Below are positions 58,929 to 64,000 of a stretch of 64,000 nt of DNA, piece after piece. The DNA is taken from contig CAYVDN010000012.1 in NCBI GenBank assembly GCA_964450685.1, positions 1 to 64,000 on the forward strand. The letters are read 5' to 3'. The position numbers and the translations under genes were made by a program. Position 1 is the first letter of the stretch. The number at the start of each line of letters is the position of its first letter. Below the pieces are notes generated by a model. That model was given only the letters and a program-made list of their open reading frames with translations, did no database searches and was not told where the DNA came from. The DNA is from JBAOHV01 sp964450685 (GTDB lineage: Bacteria > Actinomycetota > Acidimicrobiia > Acidimicrobiales > Microtrichaceae).

Positions 58929-59954
58929 ATGGCCGTAGCCCTGATAGCCACCGGCGGGACGATCGCCTCCACCCGCGGTGACGGCGGGGTGACCGCGACT
59001 CTGACCGGTCGTGACCTGGTGGACCTGCTCGACCCCGGTGCGCTCGGTGGTGCAGTCGCAGTCGACCAGGTCGAGGTGGTCGATGTCCCGGTCCCCGGTA
59101 GCTGGAACATGTCGACCGAGCGGGCTGCGGAGGTTGTGGGTACGGCCGCCGACGCCATCGCCGGTGGGGCCGACGGGGTGGTCATCACCCACGGCACCGA
59201 CGTGCTCGAGGAGACAGCGTGGCTGGCCGAGCTGCTGGTGCGGTCGCGCAACGACGCACCGGTGGTCATGTGCGCAGCGATGCGACACGCGTCGGAGTTC
59301 GCCGGTGACGGGCCCCGCAACCTCGCCGACGCACTGCGAGTCGCCGCCGACCCGACTGCACGTGGTCGCGGGGTGATGGTGTGCGCCAACGGCGAGCTGC
59401 ATCACGCCCGGTGGGTGACCAAGACCCACACGACAGCGGTGAGCACGTTCGAGTCGCCGGGCAGGGGTCCGATCGGTGAGGTGGGCGAACACGACGCGAG
59501 GTTCATCGCGCCGTCGCCGGACCCGCCGCCGGCGCTCGACTGTCGCCTCGACTCGACCGTTCCCGTCATCGGTTCGCACTGGGGTGTGGATCCAGAGCTC
59601 GTCGGCTGGTATCTCGAGCGCGGCGTCGATGGGATCGTGGTCGAGGGCTCCGGAGCAGGAAACGTGAACGGCGCCTTGGTCGACGGGTTGCTCCGGGCCC
59701 TGGAGCGCGGCAAGCCCGTGGTCGTGGCCAGTCGCTGCCGTCGCGGTGAGGTCACCCCGATATACGGAGGGTCGGGTGGATTCGCCACCCTGCATGCGGC
59801 CGGTGCGCTCTCGTCGCACGGGCTGGGTGCAGGCAAGGCCCGCCTGGCATTGCAGGTGGCCCTGGGGGCGTCCGCGGTGTCGGAGGTACCCATGGACACC
59901 CCTGCGTTGTTCGAGCGCTTGACCACGTTCACCTGGGAGGCGACGCGGGTCTAG
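58929..59954 (+). CDS. L-asparaginase
   Basis: A 341-residue protein. First catalytic Thr in LIATGGTIASTRGDG, second in GVVITHGTDVLEETAW, plus VMCAAMRHASEFAGDGPRNL and GIVVEGSGAGNVNGALVDGL. No signal peptide, so cytoplasmic (type I-like). It hydrolyses Asn to Asp and ammonia. Divergent from the hydrolase gene, 87 bases away. Confidence 0.92.
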   Translation: MAVALIATGGTIASTRGDGGVTATLTGRDLVDLLDPGALGGAVAVDQVEVVDVPVPGSWNMSTERAAEVVGTAADAIAGGADGVVITHGTDVLEETAWLAELLVRSRNDAPVVMCAAMRHASEFAGDGPRNLADALRVAADPTARGRGVMVCANGELHHARWVTKTHTTAVSTFESPGRGPIGEVGEHDARFIAPSPDPPPALDCRLDSTVPVIGSHWGVDPELVGWYLERGVDGIVVEGSGAGNVNGALVDGLLRALERGKPVVVASRCRRGEVTPIYGGSGGFATLHAAGALSSHGLGAGKARLALQVALGASAVSEVPMDTPALFERLTTFTWEATRV

Positions 59955-60021
59955 CATCGCTGGGCTCCGCGGGCTGTGGGGCGCCGATGGTCTGACATGA
60001 CCCGCAGGAGGTTCCGGACCG

Positions 60022-61902
60022 GTGAGTAGCCCAAGCGCGAACAAGGCGGGTCTCGGGGCGCTCACTCTCGGAGCGCTTGGGGTCGTCTACGGCGATATCG
60101 GAACCAGCCCGCTCTACTCGTTCCGCGAGACGTTCCACGGCGGGCACCTCAGGGTCACCGACGCCAACGTGATCGGCGCGTTGTCGCTCGTGCTGTGGGC
60201 GCTGATCATCATCGTGTCGATCAAGTACCTGCTGTACGTGCTCAGGGCCGACAACAACGGTGAGGGCGGCATCCTTGCTCTCACGTCGTTGGTGTCACCC
60301 CAGCGAAGCAACGTCATCCCGAGTCGGCTCAAGTGGCTGGTGCTGATTGGGCTGTTCGGTACGGCGCTGCTCTACGGAGACGGTGTGATCACCCCTGCGA
60401 TCTCCGTGCTGAGCGCCGTCGAGGGTCTCAAGGTGGTCGAACCCGACCTCAAGAGCTTCGTCGTGCCCATCGCGGTCGGGATCCTGGTGGCGCTGTTCAT
60501 GGTCCAGAAGCGCGGCACCGGGGCCGTCGGCAAGGTGTTCGGCCCGATCATGATCGTCTGGTTCCTCACCCTCGGTGTGCTCGGCGTGTTCAACATGGCC
60601 AAGGACCTCTCGGTACTCGAGGCGTTCAACCCGCTCCACGGGCTCGACTACCTGGCCTCAAACGGCATGAGGGGCTTCCTGTCGCTCGGAAGCATCTTCC
60701 TCGTGGTCACCGGTGGTGAGGCGCTATACGCCGACATGGGGCACTTCGGGCGCCGACCGATCCGTGTCGGCTGGTTCTCGCTGGCGCTTCCGGCGCTCAT
60801 CCTCAACTACCTGGGACAGGGAGCGCTTCTCACCCATGACGCCGAGGCGATCGAGAACCCGTTCTTCCTGATGGGCCCGCACTGGGCGCGGCCGATGCTC
60901 GTGGCGTTGGCGACCGCCGCGACGATCATCGCGTCGCAGGCGCTGATCTCAGGGGCCTACTCGATGACCGTCCAGGCGGTGCAGCTCGACTACCTGCCCC
61001 GTCTCGCGATCTCGCACACGTCCGCTTCGCACATGGGCCAGGTGTACGTGCCGATCGTCAACTGGTTGCTGATGATCGGTTCGATCTCGCTGGTGCTCGG
61101 ATTCCAGACGTCGTCGAACCTGGCGGCGGCTTACGGAATCGCAGTAACCGGGACCATGGGCGTGACGACGATCCTGATGGCCGCCTACGCCCACGACGCG
61201 TGGCAGTGGTCGCCGGCCAAGGTGGCGGTGGTGACCGTGCCGCTGCTCGTGATCGATCTGGCGTTCTTCGGGGCGAACGTCGCGAAGATCCCCCACGGCG
61301 GCTGGTTCCCGCTCGTCGTGGCCGCCGCGCTCATGTTGTCGATGACCACTTGGCGTACCGGGCGTCGCATCCTCGCTGAGCGGATCCGTCGCGGTGACAC
61401 ACCGATCGAGGCCTTCCTGGAACAGGTGGCCGACCTCGGGCTGGCCCGGGTGCCCGGCACCGCGGTGTTCCTGTTCAAGGGCTCGGGCTCGGCCCCGCCG
61501 GCACTCATCACGAACGTCCGCCACAACCACGTGCTGCACGAGCGAGTGGTCCTGTTGTCGATCCTGACCGACGACGTGCCGGTCACCGCGGACGAGGACC
61601 GCTGTGTCATCGACGACTTCGGCCAAGGTGTGTTCCAGGTGACGTTGCACTACGGCTTCATGGAGGAGCCCGATGTCGAGGCCTCGCTGTTGAAGATCGA
61701 CGATCCTCGTCTTCCGATCGATGTCTCCTCGCTCACCTTCTTCCTGGGCCGTGAGACGGTGATCGCTTCGTCGCTGCCGGGCATGGCGAACTGGCGTGAA
61801 CGGATGTTCGCCTTCCAGATCCGCAGCGCTGCTAGTGCCGCACGATTCTTCCGCCTGCCAGCGGATCGCGTCGTCGAGGTCGGCTCGCAGGTCGAGATCT
61901 GA
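60022..61902 (+). CDS. kup: KUP-family potassium uptake permease
   Basis: A 626-residue protein from GTG 60022 with GGAGG upstream: GALGVVYGDIGTSPLYSFRE, ADNNGEGGILALTSLV, LYGDGVITPAISVLSAVEGL and VTGGEALYADMGHFGRRPIR. Twelve helices are followed by a C-terminal soluble domain (from about 450). It takes up K+ with H+. No c-di-AMP riboswitch fits in the 67-base leader. Together with the KhtTU pair and the K+ channel, it gives three K+ systems in the window. Confidence 0.95.
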   Translation: MSSPSANKAGLGALTLGALGVVYGDIGTSPLYSFRETFHGGHLRVTDANVIGALSLVLWALIIIVSIKYLLYVLRADNNGEGGILALTSLVSPQRSNVIPSRLKWLVLIGLFGTALLYGDGVITPAISVLSAVEGLKVVEPDLKSFVVPIAVGILVALFMVQKRGTGAVGKVFGPIMIVWFLTLGVLGVFNMAKDLSVLEAFNPLHGLDYLASNGMRGFLSLGSIFLVVTGGEALYADMGHFGRRPIRVGWFSLALPALILNYLGQGALLTHDAEAIENPFFLMGPHWARPMLVALATAATIIASQALISGAYSMTVQAVQLDYLPRLAISHTSASHMGQVYVPIVNWLLMIGSISLVLGFQTSSNLAAAYGIAVTGTMGVTTILMAAYAHDAWQWSPAKVAVVTVPLLVIDLAFFGANVAKIPHGGWFPLVVAAALMLSMTTWRTGRRILAERIRRGDTPIEAFLEQVADLGLARVPGTAVFLFKGSGSAPPALITNVRHNHVLHERVVLLSILTDDVPVTADEDRCVIDDFGQGVFQVTLHYGFMEEPDVEASLLKIDDPRLPIDVSSLTFFLGRETVIASSLPGMANWRERMFAFQIRSAASAARFFRLPADRVVEVGSQVEI

Positions 61903-61978
61903 TCCCGGCGCTACGTTTGGTGATCGCCCGACACGCGGGCGTTCCGTCCACGACCAGACCCGAGCCCAGGAGACAACC

Positions 61979-62470
61979 ATGCCCGACCTGATTGCCATCG
62001 GCTACCCCGACACGACCACTGCCCTGTCAGCTCTCGACGAGGTCGGCCACCTCGCCCATGACCTGGTGATCCAGCCCGACGCCGCCGCCGCGATCATCCG
62101 CAGCGAGGACGGCAAGTTCCGCACCGTAACCAATCAGCACGAGGTCGGCGCCGGAGCCACCTGGGGGATGTTCTGGGGGTTCCTGTTCGGAATCCTCTTC
62201 TTCGTGCCAGTCCTCGGCCTGGCGCTCGGAGCGGCATTCGGTGCTCTCGGTGGCAAGCTCGCCAAGACGACGATCGACAAGCAGTTCCAGGAGCAGGTGC
62301 GAGCCCAGGTGCAGCCCGGGACCTCCGCGCTGTTCATGATCGTGGAGCAGATGACCACCGACAAGGCGCTCGCCGGACTGTCCAAATTCGGTGGTGAGGT
62401 CATCAAGACGTCGCTGTCCGCCGAGGACGAGGCCGAGATCCAGGCCGCCCTGCACGGGGACGCCTCCTGA
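61979..62470 (+). CDS. DUF1269-family membrane protein
   Basis: A 163-residue protein from ATG 61979: MPDLIAIGYPDTTTALSALD, one hydrophobic hairpin (WGMFWGFLFGILFFVPVLGL...GAAFGALGG), then GTSALFMIVEQMTTDKALAG. This is the DUF1269 pattern. Function is unknown; it may help membrane stress responses. It is 76 bases after kup on the same strand. Confidence 0.85.
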   Translation: MPDLIAIGYPDTTTALSALDEVGHLAHDLVIQPDAAAAIIRSEDGKFRTVTNQHEVGAGATWGMFWGFLFGILFFVPVLGLALGAAFGALGGKLAKTTIDKQFQEQVRAQVQPGTSALFMIVEQMTTDKALAGLSKFGGEVIKTSLSAEDEAEIQAALHGDAS

Positions 62471-64000
62471 CACAGCTGCCTCCCGCGCACGCCGACGTGA
62501 TCGTCGTCGGCGCAGGCTCGGCGGGAGCAACTCTGGCTGTCCGGCTGGCCCGACTCGGGTGCGGCCGGGTGGTGCTCGTCGATGCCGGTCCGGATCTCCG
62601 GACCGGCATCGCTCGCGACTGGCTGATCGACGCTGATCGCCTTCCCCCAGCAGGGGAGCCGCTCCTCGATCGGGCGAAGCTGGAGATGGCCGCCGCGGGT
62701 CGTGGCTCCGGTCGTGGTTGCGACCGGAGGGCCGAGCTCCTCGGCGGGCGGCTCGTGGGCGGTTCGAGCGCGGTCAACGGCGCCTACTTCGTGCGCGCCA
62801 CCGATCCCGATCTGGCGAGATGGGCCGAGGCGGCTCCGGCATGGACCCAATCCAGGTGGTTGGACGCGTACCGGGCAGTCGAGTCCGACAGGGAGATGGG
62901 TGGTCAGCGGCACGGCACGAGCGGGCCGATCCCGGTGTCACGCCGGTCCTGGCCGATCCATCCGGTCACCGAAGCGCTCTTCGCCGCCGCCGACCAATCG
63001 GGTGTGGCCCCCCACGAGGACCTGAACGACGGCGCCGAACTGGGGTGGGGGATGGTTCCCCGCAACGTCGACGGTCGCCGTCGGGTCGGCAGTGCTGCCT
63101 TGCTTGTCGAGCCGATCCCGACCGGTCTGAGCGTCCACGGTGGTGTGACGGCCGAGCGGGTCGTGTTCGACGGTTCCCACGTGGTCGGCGTAGAGGCGCT
63201 GGTCGACGGTCGGGTCGAACGAATCTCAGCTGGCACCGTGGTGCTGAGCGCCGGGACGATCGGCTCGGCCGGTTTGTTGTGGCGCTCGGGTATCGGACCG
63301 GCCGACGCCCTTGAGCCCCGGGCCATCGCCGTGGTTCGTGACGTCCCCGGCCTGGCGCGCCGCGTCACCAACCACTCGGTCGTCGAGCTCATGTGGCGCC
63401 CACTCGGAGACCTCGACGTGGGGCCGCTGCTGCAAGGCGCCGTCTACTTCGCCGTGGAGGACGGTGACCCCGTCGAAGTATTGGCGACCTGTCGCTCCTA
63501 TGGCGTGGCCAACGGGGGAGATCCCGACGATGTTACGCTCAGCCTGCGGGTCTCACCGATGCGTCCGCGTGGGGTGGGCCGGATCGAGTGGAACGGCTCG
63601 CAGCCGACCGTCCACGCCGACTATCTGGGCGACACGCACGACCGGGCAGTCATCCGATCCGCAGTCCGACAGGTGACGGCGTGGGCGCACGGCGAGGCGT
63701 TCGCTGCGCTGATCGGCGAGTGGCTCGGGCCGGATCCGGAAACTGTGTCATCGGACGCGGCGCTGGACGGCTGGATCGCCGAGAACCTGGGCACATCGAT
63801 GCATCTCTGTTCGAGCGTGCCGGCCGGACCGCCTGATGACCCGACCGCTGTGGTCGACGAGCTCGGTCGGGTGCGGGGTGTCGAGGGTCTGCGGGTGATC
63901 GACTGCTCGATCCTGCCCGACGTCCCGTCTCGCGGGCCGGCGTTCACCGCCATGGCGCTCGCCGAGCTGCTGGCCCCGACCTTTGGCCAGGATCACTCAG
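62467..64000 (+). CDS. GMC-family oxidoreductase, MftG-like (3' truncated by window end)
   Basis: The frame is open to the right edge. It has an FAD-binding start HADVIVVGAGSAGATLAVRL, the GMC signature LLGGRLVGGSSAVNGAYFVR, GTVVLSAGTIGSAGLLWRSG, and the C-terminal active region NLGTSMHLCSSVPAGP...GLRVIDCSILPDVPSRGPAF. No ATG is available; the frame begins at CTG 62467 overlapping the DUF1269 stop, or at GTG 62497. The GGSSAVNG..FVRA pattern is typical of mycofactocin-associated GMC enzymes, which link mycofactocin reoxidation to respiration. The missing end should be only a few residues. Confidence 0.85.
   Translation, partial: MTQLPPAHADVIVVGAGSAGATLAVRLARLGCGRVVLVDAGPDLRTGIARDWLIDADRLPPAGEPLLDRAKLEMAAAGRGSGRGCDRRAELLGGRLVGGSSAVNGAYFVRATDPDLARWAEAAPAWTQSRWLDAYRAVESDREMGGQRHGTSGPIPVSRRSWPIHPVTEALFAAADQSGVAPHEDLNDGAELGWGMVPRNVDGRRRVGSAALLVEPIPTGLSVHGGVTAERVVFDGSHVVGVEALVDGRVERISAGTVVLSAGTIGSAGLLWRSGIGPADALEPRAIAVVRDVPGLARRVTNHSVVELMWRPLGDLDVGPLLQGAVYFAVEDGDPVEVLATCRSYGVANGGDPDDVTLSLRVSPMRPRGVGRIEWNGSQPTVHADYLGDTHDRAVIRSAVRQVTAWAHGEAFAALIGEWLGPDPETVSSDAALDGWIAENLGTSMHLCSSVPAGPPDDPTAVVDELGRVRGVEGLRVIDCSILPDVPSRGPAFTAMALAELLAPTFGQDHS

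Noticed and set aside
59955..60021. c-di-AMP (ydaO-type) riboswitch ahead of kup
   Set aside because: The leader is only 67 bases, too short, and has no conserved core that I can see.
58842..60065. N-terminal 400 residues of a 991-residue minus-strand frame ending in the TAP-like hydrolase
   Set aside because: It runs antisense through a complete asparaginase gene and is Arg/His/Pro-rich. The hydrolase has its own lipoprotein signal at 58841.

Overview
The window is a high-GC scaffold with three N-filled gaps (21321-21420, 25085-25094, 37729-37828). Its gene content points to an Actinomycetota chromosome, and I infer an Acidimicrobiia-like lineage: GTG starts are common, a tiny acyl-CoA carboxylase epsilon subunit follows the beta subunit, and there are a LigC-type DNA ligase, crotonyl-CoA carboxylase/reductase, a mycofactocin-type GMC oxidoreductase, and an SRP RNA-dnaX-ybaB-recR block. 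The lineage is a judgement from gene types, not from a search.

Left accessory region (1-8610). A broken RHS/ricin-lectin protein with a zincin-like C-terminal tip is followed by a small lipoprotein. Next comes a compact integrative mobilizable element: an excisionase-like HTH protein, a MobF (TrwC) relaxase-helicase, a three-gene operon with a HEPN RNase-like protein (apparently frameshifted), and a tyrosine integrase against the 3' end of tRNA-Arg(ACG).

Core region (8622-19700). cydABDC encodes cytochrome bd oxidase and its CydDC exporter on the minus strand. tRNA-Ser(GGA), the SRP RNA and dnaX-ybaB-recR follow, then a RidA protein. A DUF559 gene comes next, bracketed by two near-identical 45-base palindromes.

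Metabolic and envelope region (19880-37950). Thiolase, a KhtTU-like K+/H+ antiporter pair, ccr and methylmalonyl-CoA epimerase suggest short-chain acyl-CoA (ethylmalonyl/methylmalonyl-CoA) metabolism, consistent with the acyl-CoA carboxylase beta-epsilon pair at 51.4-53.2 kb. Several lipoproteins (DUF3089, alpha/beta hydrolase, tandem LCCL), two formylglycine sulfatases, a 5'-3' exonuclease, an aldo/keto reductase and an internally duplicated membrane protein follow. The gap in that last gene is an assembly artefact: its flanks share a 55-base overlap.

Right region (38000-64000). A CtpI-like P-type ATPase is split by a frameshift and coupled to a 73-residue hydrophobic protein. A MalT-like LuxR regulator follows. 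A CstR-like repressor is divergent from a persulfide dioxygenase-rhodanese fusion, with two visible operators between them. Further genes are a DsbA-like protein, a K+ channel, an MFS exporter, DNA ligase, a LOG-family protein, acyl-CoA carboxylase subunits, a phosphoesterase coupled to a CoA transferase, a degenerate GGDEF protein, a TAP-like hydrolase, an asparaginase, Kup, a DUF1269 protein and a truncated MftG-like oxidoreductase.
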